From contig WGNB01000061.1 in NCBI GenBank assembly GCA_016124795.1, positions 1-60,080 on the forward strand: a stretch of 60,080 nucleotides of DNA, read 5' to 3'. Below are positions 43,094-52,821 of this stretch, one piece after another. A program made the position numbers and the translations under genes. This DNA is from Rhodopseudomonas sp. Lineage in GTDB: Bacteria; Pseudomonadota; Alphaproteobacteria; Rhizobiales; Xanthobacteraceae. The notes below the pieces were generated by a model. It had not been told where the DNA came from and made no database searches. It saw only the letters and a list, made by a program, of their open reading frames with translations. Each line of letters starts with the position of its first letter. The first letter of the stretch is position 1.

Positions 43094-44611
43094 ATGTCAT
43101 TTTCTCAACTGGGGTTATCCGACAAGGTTCTCGGCGCGATTGACGCTGCCGGCTACAAGAACCCGACGCCCATCCAGGAACAGGCCATTCCCCACGTTCT
43201 GGCCCACCGCGACGTACTCGGCATCGCCCAGACCGGCACCGGCAAAACCGCCGCCTTCGTTCTGCCGATGCTCACCATGCTCGAAAAAGGCCGGGCCCGC
43301 GCGCGAATGCCGCGCACGCTGATCCTGGAACCGACCCGCGAACTGGCCGCGCAGGTCGCCGAAAGTTTCGAGAAATACGGCAAGAACCACAAGCTCAACG
43401 TCGCCCTCATCATCGGCGGCGTATCGTTCGGCGATCAGGACGCCAAGCTGCTGCGCGGCGTCGATGTGTTGATCGCAACGCCGGGCCGGCTGCTCGACCA
43501 CTCCGAACGCGGCCGCCTGCTGCTGTCGGGTTGCGAGCTTCTCATCATCGACGAAGCCGACCGCATGCTCGACATGGGCTTCATCCCCGACATCGAACGC
43601 ATCGGCAAACTGGTGCCCTTCACCCGCCAGACGCTGTTTTTCACGGCGACCATGCCGCCTGAAATTCAGCGCATCGCCGATAATTTCCTGCACAACCCGG
43701 TTCGCGTCGAAGTCTCGAAGCCCGCGACCGCGGCTTCCACCATCACCCAATTGCAGATCGCCGTCGGCCGCGAAGGCTACGAAAAGCGCGACACACTGCG
43801 CCGGTTGATCCGCGGCGCCGACAATTTCAAGAACGCCATCATCTTCTGCAACCGCAAGCGCGAAGTCGCGCAATTGCATAAATCGCTGGTCAGCCACGGT
43901 TTCAATGCGGTCGCGCTGCATGGCGATCTCGACCAAAGCTCGCGCAGCGCCGCGCTGGAAGCTTTCCGCAAGGGTGACGCCAAGTTGCTGATCGCGTCCG
44001 ATGTCGCGGCGCGCGGCCTCGATATTCCGGCCGTCAGCCATGTGTTTAATTTCGACGTACCGCACCACGCCGACGATTACGTCCACCGCATCGGCCGCAC
44101 CGGCCGCGCCGGCCTGACCGGCACCGCGATTTCGCTGGTAGCGCCGATCGATTCAAAAGCGATCGCCATCATCGAGAAGCTGATGAATATGCAGATTCCG
44201 TGGATGGGCGATCCGGCCAAAACCGACGCGGCCCAAGCCGACGCGGCCGATGGCACTGCCGAGGTAACGGCGGAAGGCGCGGCGCGTCCCGAACGCGGCA
44301 ACCGACGCCCGGCTGGCGAACGCAGTTCGGAGCGCAGCGAAGGACGCCGGGGCGGTCGCAACCGCGGTGGCCGGGATCGCAAGCCGCGCGCCGATCATGC
44401 GTCGTCCGACCAGCCGCACCAGGCATCCGGACAGCCGGCCCCGTCGCGCCAGGAACAGGCCCGGCCGTCGCGCGAACAGCCGCGCCCGCGTCACGAGCCG
44501 AAGCCGCAGCACGCCGCGCAGAAGCGTCATCAGGGCCCGGTCGACCCGCAGGACTCCGACGGCAGCCACCTGCCCGCCTTCCTGCTGCGACCGGTCACCA
44601 TCAAGGCCTGA
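43094..44611 (+). CDS. rhlE: RhlE-type DEAD-box RNA helicase
   Basis: ATP-dependent RNA helicase, likely in ribosome maturation, RNA decay or cold growth. It has 505 residues. Motifs in order: Q motif (GYKNPTPIQEQAIP), I AQTGTGKT (45-52), Ia PTRELAAQ, II DEAD (153-156), III TAT (FFTATMPPE), IV-VI IIFCNRKREV, SDVAARGLDIP, HRIGRTGRAG. The C-terminal tail (from about 395) is low-complexity, rich in Arg, Gly, Pro, Gln and Asp, and probably binds RNA. RhlE is the closest subgroup by the start and core; DbpA- or CsdA-specific domains are absent. Confidence 0.93.
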   Translation: MSFSQLGLSDKVLGAIDAAGYKNPTPIQEQAIPHVLAHRDVLGIAQTGTGKTAAFVLPMLTMLEKGRARARMPRTLILEPTRELAAQVAESFEKYGKNHKLNVALIIGGVSFGDQDAKLLRGVDVLIATPGRLLDHSERGRLLLSGCELLIIDEADRMLDMGFIPDIERIGKLVPFTRQTLFFTATMPPEIQRIADNFLHNPVRVEVSKPATAASTITQLQIAVGREGYEKRDTLRRLIRGADNFKNAIIFCNRKREVAQLHKSLVSHGFNAVALHGDLDQSSRSAALEAFRKGDAKLLIASDVAARGLDIPAVSHVFNFDVPHHADDYVHRIGRTGRAGLTGTAISLVAPIDSKAIAIIEKLMNMQIPWMGDPAKTDAAQADAADGTAEVTAEGAARPERGNRRPAGERSSERSEGRRGGRNRGGRDRKPRADHASSDQPHQASGQPAPSRQEQARPSREQPRPRHEPKPQHAAQKRHQGPVDPQDSDGSHLPAFLLRPVTIKA

Positions 44612-44747
44612 CCGTAAATCCAATTCGAACGGCAAAATTCGAACCGGTCCGAAGTGAAGGGCCTTATACCAAGGTCCAAAGCGGCTCCGGCCGGCAAATT
44701 CGGTGACGGTAACCATTCGGTAACCGCGTCGCCGATCCCGGGGCAAA

Positions 44748-44776
44748 TTTACCGCTAATTCACTTCCCTCTAATAC
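44748..44776 (+). promoter_or_regulatory. Probable promoter of the diguanylate cyclase gene
   Basis: TTTACC (44748-44753) and TAATAC (44771-44776) with a 17-base spacer, 86 bases before the start at 44863. Upstream is a direct repeat CGGTAACC (about 44707-44726) of unknown meaning. Confidence 0.4.
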
Positions 44777-44862
44777 CGTCCCAGCACGGGGCGCAGGGCG
44801 GCCGCCCGGCCGCCGGCGTGGGCAATAGTCAGGCAATGGTGCCTGCAAAAGGGGGTCTGCCG

Positions 44863-45933
44863 ATGAGCGGGCATACCGACGAACACGAGCGCACGATGGC
44901 GTTCTCCGATATCGCGCTCGGACAGATCAAGGCATTGCGTCAGCCCGCGACGCCGCGCAACTACGAGATCTGGTACGCCTACGCGACCGGCTATCACCCT
45001 TCGCTCAATCAGAAAATCAACGAGACGCTCAACCAGCACGGCACCCTGTCCGACGACGACCTCGAACAGATTTACGCGACCTATCTGTCGCCGACGCGGC
45101 TGACCGAACGCATCGACACCGTCGGCACCAAGGTGATGGGCGAGATCGAACAAGTCATGGCGATGATCGACGCCGCCGCCGGCTCCGCCTCGACCTATAC
45201 CGAGAGCCTGGCCGGCATGAGCGAACAGCTCGGCAATTCGAAGGACCGCGAAGGCCTGCGCGCCATCGTCGAAAGCCTGGTCCATACCGCCAAGGAAATG
45301 GAAGAGTCCAACCAGAAGCTGGAAGCGCGGCTCAACGCCTCCAAGCAGGAGATCAACGAGCTGCAGGTCAATCTCGAGACCGTGCGCACCGAAAGTCTCA
45401 CCGACCCGCTCACCCAGCTCGCCAACCGCAAATTCTTCGACATGACGCTCGAAGAGGCCATCGACAATGCGCGCGCGACCAACGAACCGTTGTCGCTGAT
45501 GATGACCGACATCGATCATTTCAAGAGCTTCAACGACAGTTTCGGCCATCTCACCGGCGACCAGGTTCTCCGCCTCGTCGCCATGTCGGTGAAGCAGAAC
45601 GTCAAGGGCCAGGACACCGCGGCGCGCTACGGCGGCGAGGAATTCGCGGTCGTGCTGCCGAACACGGTATTGCGCTCGGCAATCACGGTTGCCGATCATA
45701 TCCGCCGCGCGGTGATGACCAAGGAACTGATGAAGCGCTCGACCGGCGAACATCTCGGGCGCGTGACGATCTCGCTCGGCGTCGCCACCCTGCAGAAGGG
45801 CGACACGGCGCAGACCCTGATCGAGCGCGCCGACACCTGCCTCTACGCCGCCAAGCGGCACGGCCGTAACCGGGTGATGTGCGAGACCGATCCCGAAGTC
45901 GCGATCAACCCGGCGACCCAGCAAGTCGCCTGA
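44863..45933 (+). CDS. GGDEF-domain diguanylate cyclase
   Basis: A 356-residue cytoplasmic protein making cyclic di-GMP from GTP. The N-terminal 170 residues are helical and end in a coiled coil (EESNQKLEARLNASKQEINELQ, about 147-172). The cyclase domain starts LTDPLTQLANRKFFD; the active-site GGEEF is intact (257-261) as is metal-binding D216 region (MTDIDHFKSFND). The product-inhibition site R-x-x-D is changed to KGQD (248-251), so feedback is probably weakened. No membrane segment or recognised sensor. The start at 44863 follows AAAGGGGG; GTG 44818 and ATG 44836 are poorer. Confidence 0.92.
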   Translation: MSGHTDEHERTMAFSDIALGQIKALRQPATPRNYEIWYAYATGYHPSLNQKINETLNQHGTLSDDDLEQIYATYLSPTRLTERIDTVGTKVMGEIEQVMAMIDAAAGSASTYTESLAGMSEQLGNSKDREGLRAIVESLVHTAKEMEESNQKLEARLNASKQEINELQVNLETVRTESLTDPLTQLANRKFFDMTLEEAIDNARATNEPLSLMMTDIDHFKSFNDSFGHLTGDQVLRLVAMSVKQNVKGQDTAARYGGEEFAVVLPNTVLRSAITVADHIRRAVMTKELMKRSTGEHLGRVTISLGVATLQKGDTAQTLIERADTCLYAAKRHGRNRVMCETDPEVAINPATQQVA

Positions 45934-45957
45934 TCCATCTGCCCCATAGCCTGCCGA

Positions 45958-46560
45958 TCAGCGCCGGGACTTCGTCCTGGCTTTTTTGGCTTTGGGCTTG
46001 GTCGAACGAGCCAATGTCTTAGCCGCTTTTCGCGTGCCCGGCCGGGCCAGCACCTTGCCGGACGATGGGCCAGCCGACTTGTTCTTGTCCGGATTGTTCG
46101 TGTTCGGCTTTTTCCTGACCGACTTTTTCCGAGTGAATTTACGCGCTTTGCCAAGCGGCCCGGCACCAGCCGTTTTGGCCGTTCGGACCGTGCCGCCGCT
46201 TCCGGCATCGGCTTTCCGCGCCGGCCTTGTCTTTTTCGCCGCCGTGCTGCGCGCCACACCGAGCGCGATCCGCGCCCACTGCGCCAGGTCCTCCGGATCG
46301 TCATATAGCCGCTCAGGCAGCCGCCAATAGGAATTGACGACAATCACCTTGCCACTGCGGGCCTGCGCATAGCTGAAAGGCGTCGAGCCCTCGGCGGCAA
46401 AGCGCGGAGCGGTCGCGGCATCGGCCCTGAGGTAAAGCTCGCCGCGCAGATAAAGCGAAAAACAGACCTCGTCGGCATAGACCCCGAAGCCGGAAAACAC
46501 CCGGCGAACCGAGACCGGGCCGAATTCGCGAAACAGTTCGGCAACGTCCTCGCGATCCAT
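45958..46560 (-). CDS. TfoX N-terminal-domain protein with a basic tail
   Basis: A 200-residue protein. The N-terminal 105 residues form a TfoX_N domain (MDREDVAELFREFGPVSVRRVFSGFGVYADEVCFSLY...FSYAQARSGKVIVVNSYWRLPERLYDDPEDLAQWARIA). The C-terminal 90 residues are Lys/Arg/Ala/Pro-rich (many KK and RK pairs) and resemble histone-like tails. TfoX relates to competence in other bacteria, but this domain is also widespread as a stand-alone unit without known role. It follows sufA by 21 bases and is probably the last gene of the suf operon. Confidence 0.88.
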   Translation of the reverse strand: MDREDVAELFREFGPVSVRRVFSGFGVYADEVCFSLYLRGELYLRADAATAPRFAAEGSTPFSYAQARSGKVIVVNSYWRLPERLYDDPEDLAQWARIALGVARSTAAKKTRPARKADAGSGGTVRTAKTAGAGPLGKARKFTRKKSVRKKPNTNNPDKNKSAGPSSGKVLARPGTRKAAKTLARSTKPKAKKARTKSRR

Positions 46561-46581
46561 CGGCGGTGGCCTGCTGTTCGG

Positions 46582-46977
46582 CTAGCGCGCCTCGGCGCCC
46601 TCGTCCTTGAACGGCGTCAACTGCACCGACTCGCCGCAGCCGCAGGCCGAGGTCTGGTTCGGATTGTTGAACACGAATTGCGCCGACAGTTTCTCGGTCT
46701 TGTAGTCCATCTCGGTGCCGAGCAGGAACAACACCGCCTTGGGATCGACCAGGATCTTGACGCCCTTGTCCTCGACGACCTCGTCGGTCGGCTTGATCGC
46801 GTCGGCGTATTCCATGGTGTATTCCATGCCGGCGCAGCCGCCGTTCTTGACGCCGACACGCAGCCCGGCGACCGGCTTGTCGGCGCGCGCCATCACATCC
46901 TTGATGCGCAAGGCCGCGGCTTCGGTCAGCCGCATCACTTGCGGCCGGGGGCGCGGGGTGGGTCTTGCTGTCGCCAT
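46582..46977 (-). CDS. sufA: SufA/ErpA-type A-type iron-sulfur carrier
   Basis: An A-type carrier (131 residues) that receives Fe-S clusters from the SufBCD scaffold and hands them to target proteins. The three conserved cysteines are in NGGCAGMEY and the C-terminal ACGCGESV. An N-terminal Pro/Arg-rich extension (MATARPTPRPRPQ) precedes the usual start MRLTEAAALRIK. It lies 54 bases after sufT in the suf operon. Confidence 0.93.
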   Translation of the reverse strand: MATARPTPRPRPQVMRLTEAAALRIKDVMARADKPVAGLRVGVKNGGCAGMEYTMEYADAIKPTDEVVEDKGVKILVDPKAVLFLLGTEMDYKTEKLSAQFVFNNPNQTSACGCGESVQLTPFKDEGAEAR

Positions 46978-47031
46978 AGCGGTCGTCCTTTCGGTCGTCC
47001 TGTATCTAAGCCTGAAGCCGGCGAATTAAAG

Positions 47032-47466
47032 TCACCACATATTCAATACGAGTCGGGCCTCGTCGGACATCCGGCTCGGGTCCCACGGCGGGTCCCAGAC
47101 CACGGTCACCTTGGCGTCCTTGACGCCGGCGACGCTGGCCACCGCGTTCTCCACCATCACAGGCAATTCCTGGGCCGCCGGACAGTTCGGCGAGGTCAGC
47201 GACATGTCGACCTTGACCGCGCGGTCGTCGCCGATGTCGATCTTGTAGATCAGGCCGAGTTCGTAGATATCGGCCGGAATTTCCGGATCGAACACGGTTT
47301 TCAGGCCGGCGATGATGTCATCGGTCATCCGCGCCAGCTCGCCCTCGGGCAAGGCCGACGCGCCGGTGACGGCGGCGTTTTCCGGCGCCTTCTCGGCCAC
47401 GGCCGCGGTCTCGGGTGTCTTGTCGCTCATGTCGTCACTCGTCGTGGCGGTGTTGTCGCCGTTCAT
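47032..47466 (-). CDS. sufT: SufT, MIP18/DUF59 iron-sulfur assembly protein
   Basis: A 144-residue protein: an acidic low-complexity N-terminus (about 45 residues) followed by the DUF59/MIP18 domain (LKTVFDPEIPADIYELGLIYKIDIGDD, MSLTSPNCPAAQELPVMV, VVWDPPWDPSRMSDEARLVLNMW). The conserved PNCPA cysteine is present. SufT helps maturation of Fe-S proteins. The start overlaps the sufS stop (ATGA), so the two are translationally coupled. Confidence 0.92.
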   Translation of the reverse strand: MNGDNTATTSDDMSDKTPETAAVAEKAPENAAVTGASALPEGELARMTDDIIAGLKTVFDPEIPADIYELGLIYKIDIGDDRAVKVDMSLTSPNCPAAQELPVMVENAVASVAGVKDAKVTVVWDPPWDPSRMSDEARLVLNMW

Positions 47467-48707
47467 GCGAAAAATTCCTGCGCCTTGACCAGAGCCGTCG
47501 CCAATGTGTCGATCTCGGTCTTGGTATTATACATGCCGAACGACGCCCGGCAGGTGGCTGTGACACCAAACCGCGCCAGCAACGGCATGGTGCAATGGGT
47601 TCCGGCCCGCACCGCCACGCCGGAGCGGTCGATGATGGTCGCGACATCGTGCGGATGCGCGCCCTTGATCTCGAACGAAACGATCGGGCCCTTGTCCTTC
47701 GCCGTGCCGATGATCCGCAGCGAATTGATCTGGCCCAGCCGCTCATGGGCATATTTCACCAGTTCCGCCTCATGCGCCCGGATGCGCGCCTTGCCGACCG
47801 ACTGGATGTAATCAAGCGCGGCGCCGAGCCCGATCGCCTGAACGATAGCCGGCGTACCGGCCTCGAATTTATGCGGCGGATCGCCATAGGTGACGCGGTC
47901 TTCATAGACCTCGCGGATCATCTCGCCGCCGCCAAGGAACGGCGGCATCGCTTCGAGATGCTTCAGCTTGCCGTAAAGCGCGCCGATGCCGGTCGGGCCG
48001 TAAAGCTTGTGGCCGGTGATGACGAAGAAATCGCAATCGATGTCGCGGACATCGATATCCATGTGAACGGAACTCTGCGCGCCGTCGACCAGCACCGGAA
48101 TGCCGTGAGCATGGGCGATCCGCACCACCTCTTTGACCGGCACGACGGTGCCGAGCGCGTTCGACATCTGGGTGATCGCCACCATCTTGGTGCGCGGCGA
48201 CAGCAGTTTTTCGAACGCGTCGAGCAGGAAATTGCCGTCTTCGTCGACCGGCGCGAACTTCAGCACCGCACCATGGCGCTCGCGGAAGAAATGCCACGGC
48301 ACGATGTTGGAATGATGCTCCATGATCGAGAGCACGATCTCGTCGCCCGCCTTGATCCGCTCGCCGCCGAAACTCGACGCGGCCAAGTTGATCGCCTCGG
48401 TGGCGTTGCGGGTGAAGACGATTTCTTCTTTATGCTCCGCGTTGAGGAAGGCGGCGACCTTCTCGCGCGCGCCCTCGTAAGCCTCGGTCGCCTCGTTGGC
48501 GAGATAATGCAGGCCGCGATGGACGTTGGCGTATTCGCGGGTATAGGCCTTGGTCAGGCGGTCGAGCACCTGATGCGGCTTCTGCGCCGAAGCGGCGTTG
48601 TCGAGATAGACCAGCGGTTTGCCATAGACCTGCATCGACAGCGCCGGAAAATCGGCGCGGATCAGATCGATGTCGTAGCTTCCATTGCTGACGGCGGGAT
48701 GGGTCAT
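47463..48707 (-). CDS. sufS: SufS, cysteine desulfurase (group II)
   Basis: A PLP enzyme that takes sulfur from cysteine, leaving alanine, for Fe-S assembly. It has 414 residues. PLP lysine K234 is in FVITGHKLYGPTG; the persulfide cysteine C372 is in VRAGTHCTMPLL (group II position). The start at 48707 (MTHPAV) overlaps the sufD stop (ATGA); an alternative start at 48728 adds seven residues. No SufE is found in the window, so the sulfur acceptor is encoded elsewhere or SufU-like. The other desulfurase in the operon (52822-53982) is a group I NifS/IscS type. Confidence 0.94.
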   Translation of the reverse strand: MTHPAVSNGSYDIDLIRADFPALSMQVYGKPLVYLDNAASAQKPHQVLDRLTKAYTREYANVHRGLHYLANEATEAYEGAREKVAAFLNAEHKEEIVFTRNATEAINLAASSFGGERIKAGDEIVLSIMEHHSNIVPWHFFRERHGAVLKFAPVDEDGNFLLDAFEKLLSPRTKMVAITQMSNALGTVVPVKEVVRIAHAHGIPVLVDGAQSSVHMDIDVRDIDCDFFVITGHKLYGPTGIGALYGKLKHLEAMPPFLGGGEMIREVYEDRVTYGDPPHKFEAGTPAIVQAIGLGAALDYIQSVGKARIRAHEAELVKYAHERLGQINSLRIIGTAKDKGPIVSFEIKGAHPHDVATIIDRSGVAVRAGTHCTMPLLARFGVTATCRASFGMYNTKTEIDTLATALVKAQEFFA

Positions 48708-50017
48708 CGGGCGCGTCCCTCCAGCCATTGCACCGCCGCCGTCATCAGCGCATCGCGGAAGCCCTCGTGGGTAACCTCCTCGACGGTTTCGCCGATGAAA
48801 GCCTGGATCAATAAAGCTTCCGCCTGTTGGGCGTCGATACCGCGCGACATCAGGTAAAACTTGAGGCCCGGATCGAGCGCGCCGGCGGTCGCGCCGTGTC
48901 CGCAGACCACGTCGTCGGCGAAGATTTCGAGTTCCGGCTTGTTGTCGGCCTCGGCCTCATCGGACAACAACAGCGCCCGCGTCATCATCTTGCTGTCGGT
49001 CGTCTGGGCGTGCGGCTTGACCACGATCTTGCCCTGGAACACCGAATGACTCTGGTCGTCGAGCACCGCCTTGAACTGTTCGCGACTGTCGCAATGGCCG
49101 GCGGCGTGTTCGATCAACAGCGTGTTGTCGACATGCTCCTTGCCGCGCTGCAAATTGACGCCGCGCATGCCGCCTTTGGCGCCTTCGCCGGCAAAGCGGA
49201 TGAAACTCTGGTTACGCACCAGCGCGGCATCGTAGGTCAGCGCAAAAGTGTCGAAGCGGGACTTCGCGCCGGCGGTCAGCAGCAGGCTGGCGATGTGCAG
49301 GCCGCCGGTCCGGGTCACCTTGAAGTAATCGACCTCCGCGCCGTCGCCGATCGCCAGTTCAAGCGCGCAATTGACCTGGGCTGAACCGCCCTCGTGGCTT
49401 TCGGCGATCGCCGCCTTGGCGCCGTCCTCAACCACGATCAGCGAGCGGATAAAGCAGGCGTTCGGCGTTGCATCGCCGGCGACAAAGACGAGATGAATCG
49501 GCCGCTTCAGTTCGATGCCGGCGGCAACCTTGATCACCGCACCGTCACCCATCAGCGCGGTGTTGAGCGCAACGGCGACATCCTCGGTCGCGAACGTCTT
49601 GCCGACGTGACCGGCCACCAAAGCATCGCCTTTGGCCAGCGCATCCGCCATCGTACCGATGGTCAGGCCCGGCTCGGGCGACAGGTCCGACAACTCAGCG
49701 ACAAAGACGCCGTCGACGAACACCAGACGCCGGCAGTCGAGCGTGTCGAACGCCGTCGCCACCGATTTCGCCCGCGCCTTGGCCGCCGCATCGGGTGCTG
49801 CCGCCAGAGGATAAGCGTTGGCCATCAACTTGCGCAGGTCGGTGTATTTCCATTCCTCGACCCGGCGATGCGGCAACCCTTGCGCATCGAAGCGCTTGAA
49901 GGCGTCCGCCCGCAAGGCGGCCACCGTGCCCGTGCCCGGCAGCCTGCCGCGCGCGCCTTCATAGGCGGCGGTCAAAGCCTGCTCGGCGGCCGTTTTTATC
50001 GCAGCGACTTCAGCCAT
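48704..50017 (-). CDS. sufD: SufD, Fe-S scaffold subunit
   Basis: Forms the SufBCD complex that builds Fe-S clusters. It has 437 residues with a right-handed beta-helix core. Conserved features are RRVEEWKYTDLRKLM near the N-terminus and, near the C-terminus, KPHAQTTDSKMMTRALLLSDEAEADNKPELEIFADDVVCGHGATAGALDPG, where the H and C around VVCGHGAT contribute to the complex with SufB. The start at 50017 (MAEVAAIKTAAE) is preferred to 50068. Confidence 0.94.
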   Translation of the reverse strand: MAEVAAIKTAAEQALTAAYEGARGRLPGTGTVAALRADAFKRFDAQGLPHRRVEEWKYTDLRKLMANAYPLAAAPDAAAKARAKSVATAFDTLDCRRLVFVDGVFVAELSDLSPEPGLTIGTMADALAKGDALVAGHVGKTFATEDVAVALNTALMGDGAVIKVAAGIELKRPIHLVFVAGDATPNACFIRSLIVVEDGAKAAIAESHEGGSAQVNCALELAIGDGAEVDYFKVTRTGGLHIASLLLTAGAKSRFDTFALTYDAALVRNQSFIRFAGEGAKGGMRGVNLQRGKEHVDNTLLIEHAAGHCDSREQFKAVLDDQSHSVFQGKIVVKPHAQTTDSKMMTRALLLSDEAEADNKPELEIFADDVVCGHGATAGALDPGLKFYLMSRGIDAQQAEALLIQAFIGETVEEVTHEGFRDALMTAAVQWLEGRAR

Positions 50018-50057
50018 CTTAGCCCTTAACGTCAGCGAGCCACGGAATGATCCGCGC

Positions 50058-50258
50058 TCATACCTCAATCAGCCCGAGACGATGCTCGACCCGATCCAAA
50101 CGGGCATCGATGCGATCGACACGAACGAAAATATTGGCCAATTGAACCTCGGCATGGCCCGTCCGCTGCGTCAGCTCAAGGACACGATTGCTCATCGTAT
50201 CCATCTGCTCGCGGATGGCACGGAGATGCTGGAGGACCAAATTTTCTGCTTCGGTCAT
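50058..50258 (-). CDS. Small coiled-coil protein between sufC and sufD
   Basis: A 66-residue protein, nearly all helix with heptad-like pattern (MTEAENLVLQHLRAIREQMDTMSNRVLELTQR...VRVDRIDARLDRVEHRLGLIEV). Repeated VDRIDARLDRVEHRL is typical of short coiled coils. The gene lies 49 bases after sufC and 40 before sufD on the same strand, so it is co-transcribed with suf. Similar small ORFs are found in Hyphomicrobiales, but I do not know a function; a role in suf is inferred from position only. Confidence 0.7.
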   Translation of the reverse strand: MTEAENLVLQHLRAIREQMDTMSNRVLELTQRTGHAEVQLANIFVRVDRIDARLDRVEHRLGLIEV

Positions 50259-50307
50259 GACCGCAGTCTAACCCAGTTCAAGTTTCATTTCACCGGCGAT
50301 TTTGGCC

Positions 50308-51063
50308 TCAGGCCGCCTCGTCGGTGTATTGCGCATACCCATTGGCTTCGAGCTCGAGCGCCAGCTCCTTGCCGCCCGTGCGCACCACCCGGCCCTTGGC
50401 CATGACGTGAACGACGTCCGGCACGATATAGTCGAGCAGCCGCTGGTAATGCGTGATGACGATCATCGAGCGCTCCGGCGAGCGCAGCCGGTTGACACCG
50501 TCCGACACGATCTTGAGCGCGTCGATGTCGAGGCCGGAGTCGGTCTCGTCGAGCACCGCCAGACGTGGCTGCAGGATCGCCATCTGCAAGATCTCGTTGC
50601 GCTTCTTCTCGCCGCCGGAAAAGCCGACATTGACCGCGCGCCGCAGATGCTCCTGGCTGACGCCCAGTTCGCCGGACTTCTCGCGCACCAGCTTGAGGAA
50701 ATCCGGCGTTGAATATTCCGGCTCGCCGCGCAGCTTGCGCTGGGCGTTGAGCGCGGTGCGCAGGAAAGTCATGGTGGCGACGCCCGGCACTTCGACCGGA
50801 TACTGGAACGCCAGAAACACGCCCTTGGCGGCGCGTTCGTCCGGCGCCATCTCCAGAATGCTTTCGCCGTCGAGCAGAATCTCGCCCTCGGTGACGGTGT
50901 AATTGTCCTTGCCGGCGAGCACGTAAGACAGCGTCGACTTGCCGGAGCCGTTCGGCCCCATGATGGCGGCGACCTGGCCCTTTTCGACGGTCAGATTGAG
51001 GCCGTTGAGGATCTTCTTGTCCTCGACCTCGACATGCAGGTTTTTAATTTCGAGCAACGGCAT
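50308..51063 (-). CDS. sufC: SufC, ABC-type ATPase of the Fe-S assembly complex
   Basis: Cytoplasmic ABC ATPase (251 residues) that drives conformational change in SufBCD. Walker A is GPNGSGKST (36-44), signature GFSGGEKKRNEILQMAIL, Walker B with LAVLDETDSGLDIDALK, and the switch His in VITHYQRLLDY. The start at 51063 has AAGGGAAGAGAAAG upstream. The gap before it (51064-51199) holds the inverted-repeat element. Confidence 0.96.
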   Translation of the reverse strand: MPLLEIKNLHVEVEDKKILNGLNLTVEKGQVAAIMGPNGSGKSTLSYVLAGKDNYTVTEGEILLDGESILEMAPDERAAKGVFLAFQYPVEVPGVATMTFLRTALNAQRKLRGEPEYSTPDFLKLVREKSGELGVSQEHLRRAVNVGFSGGEKKRNEILQMAILQPRLAVLDETDSGLDIDALKIVSDGVNRLRSPERSMIVITHYQRLLDYIVPDVVHVMAKGRVVRTGGKELALELEANGYAQYTDEAA

Positions 51064-51091
51064 CAAACTTTCTCTTCCCTTTGGGCCGTTC

Positions 51092-51189
51092 ACCCTTCGA
51101 GGCTCGGCCACTGGCCTCGCACCTCAGGGTGACGGGACAACCTCTTTCCACCATCCTGAGGTGCGCGCGCAGCGCGCCTCAAAGGACGA
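51092..51189. repeat. Pair of REP-like elements in inverted orientation within suf
   Basis: Copy 1 (about 51092-51132, minus orientation) and copy 2 (51151-51189, plus orientation) share CCTGAGGTGCG...GCCTCRAAGG. Each has internal dyad symmetry (copy 2: GAGGTGCGCGC/GCGCGCCTC); together they make a larger inverted repeat. I recognise this as the type scattered in Bradyrhizobiaceae/Xanthobacteraceae genomes in intergenic regions. It separates sufB from sufC in the operon and could form strong mRNA hairpins. Confidence 0.75.
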
Positions 51190-51199
51190 CGGCCACGAC

Positions 51200-52723
<1,524 letters not shown>

Positions 52724-52821
52724 TCTTCCCTCCGCTCACGGTTTCAAGGACCGCGGGTTGGATTGAGTCGGTTATGGTCGGTTCGCGTGGCTCGTCGCGA
52801 TCGTTCCCAGTTGAATTCGGT

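Noticed and set aside
44707-44726. Direct repeat CGGTAACC before the diguanylate cyclase gene
   Set aside because: Only two short copies are present and they do not form an inverted repeat; they could be chance.
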